A DNA stretch of 64,000 bases from Polytrichum commune (GCA_950295325.1 OX485804.1:31620001-31684000), one strand, 5' to 3'; counted from the stretch's first letter, positions 24,831 through 37,316 are shown. Notes: generated by a model from the sequence alone, not told the origin. Program-made: numbers and translations.

Positions 24831-25180
24831 ATACACCGCCCAAGTATAGGTGTTTGATTAACAAAAGCAACCGAATAGCATCCACACGTATACCTTCCAC
24901 TTGTGATATATATTCATGATGCATTTTGTGAATATCATTTGATTTTCATTGAACATCCTTCACATGTATACAAATTCAACTTTTAACACATCTAGCTTAC
25001 CTTGCAAATTAGGTATATGAACATGCGTGCCTCAATTAGGGAGAGAGGGAATCGTTGCATACGAACATACCTCTCATCCATCTAGGATAGAGACTCCACC
25101 CCTGTAGGTTCATGATCAGTTTATTTAATTCTTTTGAACTCGACCAGTTCCAGCTCTCTGAAGCTAAATTCAGAGTCACG

Positions 25181-25670
25181 TGAACTAGAAATAGTAGTCT
25201 TCGGACTGCGGCGGGGATGAACCAACATGTACATTGGTTCCTTGGAGGCAAGGGTTTAGGCATCCAACAAGGAACGAGGAGTGTATGGGTGGGTGAATGA
25301 GATCCCTCAAAATGCAGCCGGCAGAGCCTAACTTACACACCCACCAATCCCCGATCCAATCCAATAGTCAGAACTTAAGATGTGAAGTTGCGTTAAATGC
25401 ACTGGTAGGCACATACTACTGTAGGTGAACTAGGAATAGTAGTCTTCGGACTGCGGCTGGGATGAACCAACATGTACACTGGTTCCTTGGAGACAAGGGT
25501 TTAGGCATCCAACAAGGAACGAGGAGTGATGGGTGGGTGAATGAGATCCCTCAAAATGCAGTCGGCAGAGCCTAACTTACACACCCACCAATCCCCGATC
25601 CAATCCAATAGTCAGAACTTAAGATGTGAAGTTGCGTTAAATGCACTGGTAGGCACATACTACTGTAGGT
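25181..25670 (+). repeat. Recent 245-bp tandem duplication
   Basis: The segments 25181-25425 and 25426-25670 are nearly identical. I see only a few substitutions (for example CGGCGGGG/CGGCTGGG, ACATTGG/ACACTGG, GGAGGC/GGAGAC) and a one-base indel near GAGTGTATGGG. A short ORF in the second unit is not credible. Confidence 0.93.
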
Positions 25671-26090
25671 ACCCAAGATACAAATCAAATTTCCAAGCCG
25701 TTGGGTACATGGAATGTGAGTGTCATTCTGTCCTCAAGTACGTATCTCTAGGTATATATTGTACTACTTCCTAGCCTTATCCAATTTAACCGACCTTGAT
25801 TATCCAACTGGACCCTAGCTAGCTACGACACCCACTTCAATGTGAGTGATCAGTGACTCCCCACACCTTCAACCTAGCTAAGCTTAGCCACCACTGTGTT
25901 ACTCCCGCTTTCGAATGGAGCCAATAAACGGACTCACACTTGTTCACCGGATAAAGTTAATAAAACACCACCGGGTAGAGCTGTAGCAGTCGTACACACT
26001 CCATACACAGTGTGGATGGTGTGCTCATGGTGTAAATTGCACCGCCGAAAGCCTAGTTTATGATGCCCACGTGAGGACGTTGAAGTGGAT
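25671..26090. other. No gene seen
   Basis: Unique-looking sequence of moderate GC with no ORF worth calling. Confidence 0.45.
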
Positions 26091-26093
26091 TAA

Positions 26094-26333
26094 CACTAGA
26101 AAGGAAACTTGCTCACTACAACTTGTTCATGACGTTGCGACTTGGCCATTGCGACTTGTGGCGAGAGAATGCGTGAAGAAATCATTTTGGTTGTCGACCA
26201 GAGCGTTTTCGTTACAAATTGTCCAAAACTTGTAGCTAAAAACATTTGGTTGACAACCACGATGATTTATTCATGCATTATCCTCGCCATGAGTCGCAGT
26301 GGATGGTTGTAATGGACAAGTTTTCTCCTAGTG
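26094..26333. mobile_element. CACTA-type MITE, 240 bp
   Basis: The element starts CACTAGAAAGGAAACTTG and ends with the inverse of CACTAGGAGAAAACTTG. It is flanked by TAA (26091-26093 and 26334-26336), the 3-bp duplication expected of CACTA elements. The whole element folds back imperfectly around its centre. Confidence 0.75.
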
Positions 26334-26857
26334 TAACCCCTAAGGTCGAGGCGTGCATAGTCGACCATGTCCGTTTAACCGCTCACGAGGGTCATGCACT
26401 GCCGACATGGATGAAATCTATATTTCTTGGTTAAATGGAGTTAAGATTTATGTGGTGGCGCCTTGTGATTGATTACCTTCATAAGAGTGTTGACAATTTT
26501 CATAACCAAGCATTAGCATCTAGGTGAGTGGTTATGGGTTAACCTATAGATCAACAATGTGTACCCTGACTTTACCGCTTCAAATTTTGTAGTACTTTCG
26601 ATATTCAATATTATTTTCATTATAATTAATTTTTTTTCATTCTCCACAGAATTTGTTTCTCTTGTACATTTGCAAACTCTCTTATTTTTATTGGCTATAG
26701 ATGCCTCAACCTTAAATGCCTACGGGAACTTGTGGGTGAAGCATTTCCAAAGAGGTGCTATGAAATAACAGTCCCAAGGGTGTCTTGAGAACTGTCATCC
26801 AAAGAGAAGTTATGGAGCACCATTGAAGAATCACCATGCACATGCATACAATTCAAA

Positions 26858-26910
26858 TATTATTATTATTATTATCATCATTATTATTATCATCATTATT
26901 ATTATCATCT
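26858..26910 (+). repeat. (ATT/ATC)n microsatellite
   Basis: About 17 trinucleotide units alternating blocks of ATT and ATC; a short ORF across it is an artefact. Confidence 0.9.
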
Positions 26911-26945
26911 CACAAATCTCTTTGTTTTGATGAGAGGCTTGGCAT

Positions 26946-27620
26946 CAGGGCTGATTTTTCACAAAGTTTTTGCCCGTCCACGTCCAAAAACTTTGAATTG
27001 AAAGGCAAAAAAAATTGCAACCCGTCCCAAAACCGGTAATTTCTAAACCAACCCGTCCATGGAAAGGTTAAAGAAAAAACAACCCGTCCCAAAACCGGTT
27101 TGGAAATGAAAATACCCGTCCCGCAAGAGGTATGAATAAGTCTCTTACAATGTTGGTAATTTAAAAAACAAAAAACCGAAGGATGTCGACATGTGACTAG
27201 TTGCACTTGGAAACAATAGGATCTTGACAAATTATGCCTTCAATGTTCGTCATTTATCTGTCTTTTGCTGTTGATTCTCATCTTTCTAGTACACCCCATT
27301 CTAAATTTTGTGGTTGATAAATTAATGTATGAAGGTGAATTAAGCACTTCAAGATTGATATTTTGATTGAGTATTAGTGGTTTGATTGCATTATGCTTAT
27401 ATTCACATGTCATATATGACATAATGTAACTGATATTTGTACCATTTATTTTTTTTGGAAAAATTTATCAAAATAATTGTTATTTTTAGAGCCCGTCCAA
27501 AGTGAATTTGACACATCCAAAAACCGGTTCATTTTCTAAGAACATGTCCACTAGAATTTTTAAATTTTTTTATGAACATGTCCTTGGACATGTTAAGGAC
27601 CTTGTGAAAAATCACCACTG
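26946..27620. mobile_element. hAT-type element, family 2, 675 bp
   Basis: Ends CAGGGCTGATTTTTCAC and the inverse of CAGTGGTGATTTTTCAC form a ~21-bp TIR with three mismatches and the CAGNG signature. The perfect 8-bp duplication CTTGGCAT lies at 26938-26945 and 27621-27628. Inside are several copies of a CCCGTCCMAAAACCGGT word near the left end and two diverged ones near the right, plus an AT-rich centre. No transposase is encoded. Confidence 0.88.
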
Positions 27621-27628
27621 CTTGGCAT

Positions 27629-28039
27629 GATCGATTTAGATTACAGATATCCTATATCGGTGGGAAGTTGCAAGCATAATGATGACCACACGTGCAAATT
27701 TAGGATACATGTTTGGAAGCAGTAGAGGACTCGTGATAGCCGTGCCTTGGGAGGGGGGGGGGGGGGGGGGACAGAAAGAAAACACACACACTTAACTTAG
27801 TTGTGAGCATGATTCGAGAGATTTTTTGACCGCAGGTTTAAATGCCCTCTCATTAGGCATTTAGGTCTAGCGTCTTAACTGCACTCAGTAGATCCAGTTC
27901 ATGTACGAGGCATGAGACGCAAGTAAGAAGAGGCACGATGCTAGCCGGCCTATATTTTGAGTTCGAATACCAGAAATCGGCATCATCTGCACGTGGCCTC
28001 CGGCATAAACCCGCGAGAGAAGCGTCAATGGCGACTTCA
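27629..28039. other. No gene seen; G18 run
   Basis: Holds the longest G homopolymer in the window (27753-27770). A GAGTTCGAATACC box near 27963 hints at a tRNA-derived SINE but lacks a partner A box. Confidence 0.45.
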
Positions 28040-28510
28040 TACATGTCAGACGAGTCTTTCCTGAGTAGAGTAGAGTAGAGTAGAGGAGGGCGGGCTAGCT
28101 AGCTAGCTGCCTCCTCCATAGCTTCTGATAATATTTCTTATTGTATCGATCGTGTGTGTGTGTGTGACCTAAGCCCCAAGGCACTGCACTTGCCGGGTCG
28201 GTATTACGGCGCGAGAGAGGTAGAGGTTGGAAGAAGCGGGCGGGGTAAAGTGCTGGCCCCTCAGAAAGCGTGGCGGCCCTTTCGGGAAACATCGGCCCTC
28301 AGATTATTACTGCAGTTGCTGCAAGTCGAGGACTGCTGCTGCTGCCGCTGCTAATTAGTACCTAGTCTTAGAGGGCAGCTTATCATAAAGACCCGACCAC
28401 AACCTGGTCTCACAAACCGACCATTACAAAAGACTTACCTGCCTGCATTGCCTGGCAGTATCCGGCGGCCCCAACCACAGACAGACAGACAGACAGTCAC
28501 ACACACACAC

Positions 28511-28545
<35 letters not shown>

Positions 28546-28830
28546 ACGAACGAACGAACGAGAGAGCAAGAGCCACCCCTTCCCTTGCCTTGCCGCGCGT
28601 CGCCGGGCGGGGCCTCACTCCCTTTGCTTGCCTTGCCTTGCCTTCCCGTTGGAGGTCGACTTATCACCACCAGCTCCAGTGCCCTTTCACCTTTGCGGCA
28701 GCAAAAGGGCGGCAGCACAGCAGTGGCCCAAAACAGATCCGGAATTTCCTATCATTCTTTACCCATGCCTCGTGCCGACTAGTATGCCGTTCTTTATCGA
28801 CCTCCCTTGAATTGTTGAACCTACACTAGC
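28040..28830. other. GC-rich microsatellite island
   Basis: The stretch is much richer in G+C and CpG than its surroundings. It carries (GTAGA)n at 28063-28086, (GT)n near 28155, (ACAG)n, (CA)n, (GAAA)n and (GAAC)n in succession at 28478-28562, and CCTTGC repeats near 28625-28650. Several overlapping ORFs on both strands run through it, but they are low-complexity and match nothing I know. It could be a promoter or 5' UTR, or a lost gene. Confidence 0.5.
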
Positions 28831-28892
28831 TAACTCCAAACTACGGCGGTCACGTGGTCGCGCACCACTACACTATGCTATGCTATGCTATG

Positions 28893-29289
28893 CTACACGA
28901 TACTGAATATGATATTCGGTGTCGAATGGTATTGGATGCCACTATGGTAACTTTTCGGATGACACTTTGTATGAACGAGTTTGCAAAATACTGTCATGGA
29001 CGATGCGTGCATGAGTTCACCCTCCGTTGGCCCAAAACCCTACCTTCTCTTGTCAGTGACTTTGTCATGAGATGTTTGTCATGGGTGATTGAAATTGGGA
29101 CGAAAAATCACTTGGTAAGTGACGGTAATTGCAACACTGGGAACCTATTATCCCCCGAACAGTTTACAAGGAATGACAAATAATGGTTGGGTTAACAATT
29201 AGTGTTGGTGACAAGTCTAACACAGTTTACAATTGGTGTTGAGCGAGACAATTAGAAAGTGGTGACACTAAATATCATATTTAGTGCAG
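28893..29289 (+). repeat. CACTAAAT-ended repeat family, copy 3
   Basis: Starts CTACACGATACTGAATATG and ends TCATATTTAGTGCAG. It holds the same CCCAAAACCCTACCTTCT and TTGGTAAGTGACGGTAATTG blocks as copy 2. A (TATGC)n tract abuts its left end. A lone end of the same family lies at about 41655-41690. Confidence 0.68.
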
Positions 29290-29758
29290 TTTGCTCTGGC
29301 TAGATCATGGTGGACTTTAAGTCCACGGCTCATAGATTTGTATAGTCTTCTCGTGGAAGGGAAGCAATGGTGAGACCATGGACTTTTATAGTGACTCCAA
29401 GGTCAATTGGTCATTATTGTGGCTGGAAAAGGGCAGCAACACCACGATGGCCCAAAAAGCATTTCTTTCCCTATTATTCCTCATACCATTTACATTCTTT
29501 AAGGACACAGGGTTGTACAACTAGTTTTCCTGCCATCATATGATTTTATGATCTACAAAGACGGTACACTTTAAATCCACATACGTAGATTTCATAGCCA
29601 TCTAGTGGAAGAGAACTAATGGTCCGGCCATGTCATGTGGGTTGAAGCTTTGTAGTGTCCATGTAAACTTATCCATTGGAAAGGTGGAAACATGATTAAC
29701 AATTTTTTTGGCTCTGTAAATATTTACTGTTAGATTAATTGATTTGGAAAGGGTAGAT

Positions 29759-30030
29759 GGGTCTAACCATGATAAGGTGTACCATGAAAGACTCAATGTA
29801 AAGGTGTCCTTATATTTTCTAGGAACTCATGTTTGAGGCCATATAATTGATTAAAAGTACCAGTCATTAATCGATTGTGATGGTAATATTTATAATTGTG
29901 CTCAGTCTTGATTATAAAACATGTGTAAAGTTCAAAATAAAAGCATGATAATTACTCAAAGGATGTCAAGGATTATGAAAAAAGGTTGACGCATGACACA
30001 ATTTTGGTACACCTTATCATGGTTGGACCC
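29759..30030. mobile_element. Short element with ~27-bp TIRs
   Basis: GGGTCTAACCATGATAAGG...TGTACCA at the left and its inverse (GGGTCCAACCATGATAAGG) at the right enclose 272 bp of non-coding sequence. I could not identify a convincing target duplication. It is probably a MITE. Confidence 0.6.
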
Positions 30031-33000
30031 CAATCAAGATATTTGATTAATCATCTTCTAGGGGTTTCAGTAGCCCTCAACATCTAGGGAGCTACTTTTC
30101 ATTGGAGCCTCTTTATGAAGATAGATGAGTTTGTGTAGACAACACAAAGCTCCAGCCTAGTGTATGTGGACAACACATTCAAATGTTACGTACTCACAAG
30201 TTTGAAACAATTGGGAAGGTGAGGGGTGGGGGTAACATGTGTTCCACTAGAAAAAGACAGAAACCTATTCAGTGTTTAAGGGGAAAATTTATAAAAGCAT
30301 TAGAAAAAAATTGAGCGTTGAATACCCTTTTTGAAAATATGCTAGGTATATTTAAAAAAACAACCATCAAATATGAATATTTTCTCATGAATATGTGCAT
30401 TGCTTTGTAGCCTTCTTGAAAATACCCCTTCACCTCAGGTGGTTCATACCCCTACAAGGGAGTGACTTCACCCATGGCTTAATTAACACAATCCACCGCT
30501 CATTATTTTGGATACAAGAAGATTAATGCGGTGGACACTTATAAATGTTAATTATCTCAAAGTTTTAAACTCAAGCATCATTAGTGCATCACACCAACGT
30601 AAGAGAATGTGGACAATCTAGAATTAGTGTGTACACACTCATTGAAATAAAAGGTCAGTAGCTATTGTGATTTGGGGGCATTGATGCCACCATATTGAGA
30701 TAGCACATTACACATTCAATTATCCAAACAAATGCCAGATAATTACAAGGGTGAAGTGCCTAGCATTTTAAGTGTGTTCAATAAATGAATGCAATGTTTA
30801 TGCCTTATGTTATGAGAAATCACCAAAATTTCTTAATCATCAAATATTTTTAATCACAAAATTTTGATCAAACAATCATTCAAATCTCTCAAATTACAAA
30901 TGACAAATCAATGTAAATCGCGTGCTTGGTGAGATGCAAGCTGTGGTACTAACAATGAAGACACTACTTCCTCCTATTGATGAACTCTTATTTTTCAAAT
31001 CCACTCAAACTAATAAATTCTGAAAGGCTATTATGTTTTCCTTTTGGGTTTTGGGATACCCATGTATTGTATTTTAACATGCCTTTCTTATATATTCAAG
31101 ACCCTTTTATTATTTATATTTCTCAAAGTACCTAAAATTACAATACCCCATGCTATCCATAAGGAAACAAAATTGAAGCTTTTAGACATTTCATCAAGAA
31201 GACAAGCACTATGTATAAACAAAAAAAAGGTACATACAACAAAATTGAAAACAACTTGTAGCAAATATTACGTGTATCCATATCACAAAATTTTAACTCC
31301 AACACCACACTATTACATTATAGGTGTTTATAAACACTAATTAGATTACCCAAAAGTATGTGGAACAATGTATATTTATCATCATGTACGAACTGAAGCA
31401 GTTGACTTCTTGTTCTCCAATGGCCAACTAAATGAAAGGGACATCCCCAACAGGATAACCAACAAGAATTCTAAAAACTCACAATAAGAAACCACATGAT
31501 GAAAAAAATCCCACATAGAAATATACACAAACATCATGCCACTGAGAAGAGTTCAATTCCTACCACTCCAACTACATTCATGTTATCCACAAATTTTTTT
31601 TCCAGAAAACCCTCTAATCTTCATCCACAACAATCATATTATACTCATCATACTCACATTTATTATATTTATTATATTTTAAATGCCATGTCCTTTATGT
31701 CTACCCTATACATTAGGAAAAGAAAATGGGTAACGCTCTAGATTTTTATAGGCCCTGAATTACTTAAAATTCTTTATTTAGTATTTAATCAATGCTATAT
31801 TACTTCGACTTCAAATATAAAAATTAAATGCACCAAATAAACCCTAAATGTAGGGGCCTATTTCCAATAAGTCAAAGCATTGCATATGAGTAATTTTTTT
31901 CACTAAAAAAAACACAATTTCCGAAGTAAAATCCTACATAAGTAGGCAAACATAAATGAAAGCTATAGCCATAATTTTTTCAACATAATCAAACCATATT
32001 TAGATAAATTATGATATTATGCAGGTAAAATAGATAAACTTAAAAATAAATGTACTATAGGCATAAAAGTTCATCTAAAATTCCATTTGTGTAGTGTAAA
32101 ATTTTGCTAATGAACCCCACAGAGTTACACCTCAAAGTGCGTCACAACAACATGGTTGTGATATGATAGCTAATGGTTAGATCACCCCCAAAGAAATCAC
32201 TTGCAATATGTCAAAAAAGACATGAGTTGAAATGAAGGGCCAATTTTTTTAGTGGTACATATTATAGTTGAAGTTGAAATAGCAAAGCATCAAGTAATTA
32301 CACTATACCAACTATTTTCAATGAAGTGCTTCGTGAAATGCTTGAGATTATATTATTATTTATGTTAATGTAGTATCTAGGGTAAGTGAATGCCCCTCAA
32401 CATTGTTGGTAATGAAGTCTTCAAGGTTCACTTTAAGCTTGGTAGTATGGGTATCAAATGTTCTTAATAAGATACTCCTAAGACTTTAAATAAATTTTTA
32501 TATGTTGTAAATGTGATTAGGCATAATCATTTTTATTCACAGTAGACATTTTTTCCCTAAAAGTACACAAATGTGTAGTTCTACAATTTAAGATGGAATC
32601 AATTGCCACTTCATGTATGTCTATTTAGTGTTTTTTTCTAGCGGGTAAATGAAATACATTTTCTTAGTAGTTTGCCATTTGGACTCCGATGATTTTTAGT
32701 TTTAAATTACTTGTGCGATTTTGTGGTTGGGGCTAAACTTTTTTTTCTTAGTATTTATGAGTAATGTAACATTCTTAAGAACAAGAGCCCTAAGATTGAT
32801 AATAATTAAATATATAGTAGATTGAGTCAAAGTGCAATTATTTGTAATTGAAGATTCTCAAAGGAATTTGAAACTAAAATAATAGCCTCCATTATAATCC
32901 ATGCTTGATGCGTGTGTATGTAAATTATAAAGGATTATGAACCCCCTTGGTGTATGTCACATCCATTTAGACATTCTCATGTGAGACTTATAATGGTTTT

Positions 33001-36000
33001 GATTATAAAAATCAACGTTAAAAAAAATTGAAAAAAAAAATTATTATTATCATATCATTTTGTGATATAAAATTTGGTTTTGATTTAATGTTGAGTAGGT
33101 TTGAGATTTTATTATGACATTCTATTTAAATTTTAGTTGTTTAAAATACCAATTTAAAGATCACATCATATGCAAAAGGTGCACCACAAAAATTTCTTAT
33201 GCGACACATTGGATAATCATTACCACACAACCCTATTGATAATTACCAAGTGCGATTGATGATTGTCATAGATTGCACCCAAACTACATATGATTCTTAT
33301 CAATACAATGTTTGCCAAGGCAACCTATGTCTAATAAAAATTATACTAATTATCTTGTATAACAACTATTCTTCAAAACCATATAAGCCTTGTTGATACA
33401 GTTTGATTGTAACAAGCTTTAAAATATCATGATAAACATTTATTTTAAAATTTAAAATTTAAAATAAAAGAGATATAGTTAAAATTTTGACTAAGATATC
33501 GATTATGAAATAATATTTACAATTTTCTAAAATTCTCATGATACGCCGGAATGGTCCAACATATCATATCATTTTATTGTTTTTTTCATGATGTCGCATA
33601 TTAGATTTAAAATAAATCTCCAATCCTCGTACATTATTGAATTAACTTAACCTATAATGCTTCAAAAATATCTTTCCCAAGATCTTGTACAAAATTCACC
33701 TTTAATGTGCTTTTCAACTTTTCAATTCATACACCACTAGAGTGAAAGTTGGCCCAAATAAGGACCGGGTGTTCAAAAATTCGGATAGAGCTCTTGATGA
33801 TTCCAATACTTTCCAACCACTTTATGATTTGGTCATGCAAAAATCATTGATCATATTATAACTTGTCGTAACCTTTGTGATGGCTTGAAGTACCCTTTGT
33901 CATAGTTTGCGCTAGCACATGTCCTCTCATCTCCGCACATATAATTCTACTTTATTCTTCTCAAAGATTCCTTGGCTATTAAAATTCTTTGAAAACTTTC
34001 ACTTTTCTCAATGCATGTAATGTGTAGATATTTTGTTGTTAGTCTTTGCTACTTGAATCAATGCAGTAGGAAAATAGGGGGTCTTTCAAATTTTATTAAA
34101 GTTTTTTTTTTTTTTTTGTCACAATCTACAATCTCAAATTTGGATGGTTCATTTGCTTATAAGCTTAACAAACACGGAGCCAAACCACCAAAACATGAAT
34201 GCATGTTGCCCACATAACAAGTAGTGCATGAGGACACTACCCATAATTTCTTTGACTTGAAAACGATTGCCCAATCAAGCCATGTTTTTTTGAAGGCATT
34301 GAAGCAACCCTATCCTAGCCTCATTTATTATTTTGTGATTTTGAAATCTTTGTTGAAGTAAAATTGAATAAAAAAATTCTTGTTCTTCTTTCTCGTTTTA
34401 TTTACCTTTACTTGTGTGAAAATTAGATTTTTTTTCCATTTTTATGATAAATGTACACAAAAATAGCATGACATCAAATGAAATTAGATGGAAATATAAT
34501 TAGACTACACTATTGTAAAATTTTAATAATATCTTGGAACTTGATAAATCTTTAAGATTTTGAAAATGTTGAAGTTAATAAAAAAACTCATCAATAAACT
34601 TTATTGTTGATGATCAAATTCATACATATTTGCAATTCAATAGTCATGCCCTCCCCCCCCCCCCCCAATATTTTTAATTGAGCACTCATGCCCCTTCATA
34701 TATTCAATCAATCAATCAAAGTTCTTCATAAGTCAATAGAATGGCTATGACCCTAAAACAAAACAATCACACCACTTTATATTGCAAATATTTCAAAGTA
34801 AAAAATTTCACATATTTATTTAATAAATAATATATATTATCTAAATATATTGAGTCATATAAATAGTTTAAAAAAAATTCTAACTACGTTGATCACACCT
34901 TTCACTATGGATCGAATGTTAAGATATGTACAAAATACCATTTCCTAGTGTATTTTATGTGTGGGTTGAAGATTGGGGGCCACAATAATATGGAACTTAG
35001 ATCATGAGATTCTAGGTTTTCATGTTCTCTTCTTAGAATAATGTTGGATGAAGGGTCACAATTGAGAACAATGTTGCATGGATTGCAAGGTTCGAGGTGA
35101 AGAAGCAAGTAGTTAGATTTTGGAAGAGATAGTTCCAAAATATACTATTATAATAAGCAAGGTGCCAACTTCTTTAAAAAAAAATTAAAAACAATTGACA
35201 AGACATAAATTTTTTATTACATATTCCTTGTTATGAACATTTGATAATTTGTGCTCAAAAACAGTGTAAGTCAAAAACAATCACAATGAATAAGTGTTGT
35301 GGTATGTCAAAGTTACGGTGGGCCATATCAATAGGTGGGATTAGTGTTGCCTCTCTATAAATGCTATAATTTGTATTTTTTTTAATGAGCATAGATGGTG
35401 GAAAAAAATATAAAGAATGAGTTGCAAAATTTTGAACTCTTGAAGATAAAATTTGCATCCTAAAATAAATACCACGGGTAGATCACTCTAAGGCATTTTT
35501 GTGCACCACGTGCGGCTGGTGGTTTTTTGTTTTGGGGCTATTTACCTTCAAGGGTTGAATTAAAGCCTCCCTATAATTACTTAAATTTCAAAAATGACCC
35601 ATTTGTTTGCACCCTTTCATTACTTATATTGTCCAAGTCACTGCAATTTTTTTGTTCTCTATATTCCTTTTAAGTAATAAAAGCTAATCTACTTCCTAAT
35701 GCAATTGACAAGTGTTGAGGGAAAGCATGGAAACAAAGAAGGGTGCAAACAATAATACCATTGCAAACAGAGTTATGTATTCCAATGTGACAACCACCAG
35801 TAGTCCCTAAGACTTAGTACATCGAGTTGTTTTGTGGTTGTTTTAAGTGATAGCAACAAAATGTCATTGCATGGAGGCTTGTCCCTTGACTGGCCACAAA
35901 GTGACATTTTTTATTGGTAGGATATACCAACAAGTGGAGCAAGGTCCAAGGGATTAAGCCTCTAGTTAACTCTTCAATGTTCACTACAACATTCCAAATT

Positions 36001-36571
36001 CAAGTGTAGTAGAGTGATTTTGGCCCATGACAATGATAACACCCACCTTTGGGGGGGTGGGGTGTGTGGTAAAAATTGTCCCACCCAAGTGTGTTGCTAA
36101 TGCATTCTAATTGTGTCCCACTAGACCAAATCGAGTCCTCTGACCTCGATTTAAAGGTCAAATCAACTTTAAAATAAAATAAAATCAAACTATAGAATGT
36201 TTCCTTGCATTTTCACCCTCCCCCATACTAGCTAGGTGCTCTGAAACTCACACGTAGGTGAGGACCAATGAGTCCCTGTGAACACTAAAGGGTAGATATG
36301 AAAGTGTGAGGTATTGTGATTTGTTGCGCCTAATGACTCTCCAGTTTGTTTGTCGTGGCTTTGGTGTCTTCATGTGTCAGCGATGTGGGGTCCATCGATT
36401 CAATTAAGTTAGGGTCCTCTGAATTGCATTTTCTAGGTGCAAGATAATTGATGTCGCCTTTGGATTCCTAACCTTTTTCACATGGTTGAGCCCTGCAGGC
36501 AGGGTTGAAAGGTATCTTAGTACTTTGGAGCCAAGTGCAGAGCCGAGGCTCTCTAAACCACGTCTTAGGAC
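30031..36571. other. Very AT-rich gene desert
   Basis: Over 6 kb of AT-rich sequence with only short random ORFs, a C14 run at 34653-34666 and one MITE end at 35473. I found no paired transposon ends or coding signal; it is probably decayed repeat sequence. Confidence 0.55.
35473..35515 (+). mobile_element. Terminal fragment of MITE family 3
   Basis: CACGGGTAGATCACTC followed by GCACCACGTGCGG matches the left end of the 63532-63941 element. No matching right end was seen downstream, so it is a truncated or solo end. Confidence 0.55.
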
Positions 36572-36579
36572 TAAAGAAG

Positions 36580-36805
36580 CTATGATCGGGGAGAACCGGC
36601 AGTTACTTACAAATGAACCGGTTGAGTTTGAGAAATAACCGGTTGAAGTTCAAGACTGCAGGAAAGTCACCAATCGTTTGGGGAGAATCTGTAGAATATA
36701 CCCCAATTTAATAAAGGAAAACCGGAGGATGTCAACCTGTAACCGGTTGCACTTGCAAACGCTAGGAACTCAGCCGGTTATGCCCAAAAATTACCCCGAT
36801 CAGTG
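36580..36805 (+). mobile_element. hAT-type MITE, family 1, copy 7
   Basis: Ends are CTATGATCGGGGAGA and the inverse of CACTGATCGGGG, flanked by the perfect 8-bp duplication TAAAGAAG (36572-36579 and 36806-36813). It is 226 bp and closest to the family consensus internally, with three intact ACCGGTTG-type words. Confidence 0.92.
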
Positions 36806-37200
36806 TAAAGAAGGCCATATTAAGATGATTAAGATGCTTCGTACTGTCGATTAAGCCATAATCGCAGGTGCAGATACTAAAGTCAACAAATTGTAAGTGT
36901 ACGGTAACCTTTGGCAGTTGAAACGATTGCAGTGAAAAGAATCCACCTTTACCGACTCCATGTGGCCTCCATGTGGTCTTGTCGGGAACCCGTTGGCGAT
37001 TTCTGAGCAGCCTTACCTTAACACACCGTACATAATCACATAATATAAAGGCACTAACGTTTTCACGTTTATGAAACCGTCGCTTAGGAAACCAGGTGTG
37101 TTTAATTCGGTCCATTAGAATCGGATGAATTGCATGAGTGCTTACACATGACAAAGTTGAACTTACCTTCATAGATAACACATATGACTTTCACTACGAG

Positions 37201-37316
37201 CATATGAATCTTGGGCAACCAACTTACGTTGGTGAAAGAACAATGCAAACCTATCTTGACGTGATGGATTTGTAGATTTTTTTAGTGACGTAGATCAATC
37301 ACCCAAGACTCATATT
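37201..37316. repeat. Small foldback repeat, copy 1
   Basis: CATATGAATCTTGGGCAACC and, inverted at the right, ATATGAGTCTTGGGTGATTG enclose ~115 bp with ACGT-containing inner arms. Related copies lie at about 37733-37856 and 40819-40951. Confidence 0.5.

Noticed and set aside
27850-27980. tRNA-like GTTCGAATACC box
   Set aside because: No matching A box, acceptor stem or cloverleaf; too weak for a tRNA or SINE call.
36762-37181. 139-codon minus-strand ORF
   Set aside because: Its end runs into the hAT MITE at 36580-36805 and no domain is recognisable; kept out as unsupported.
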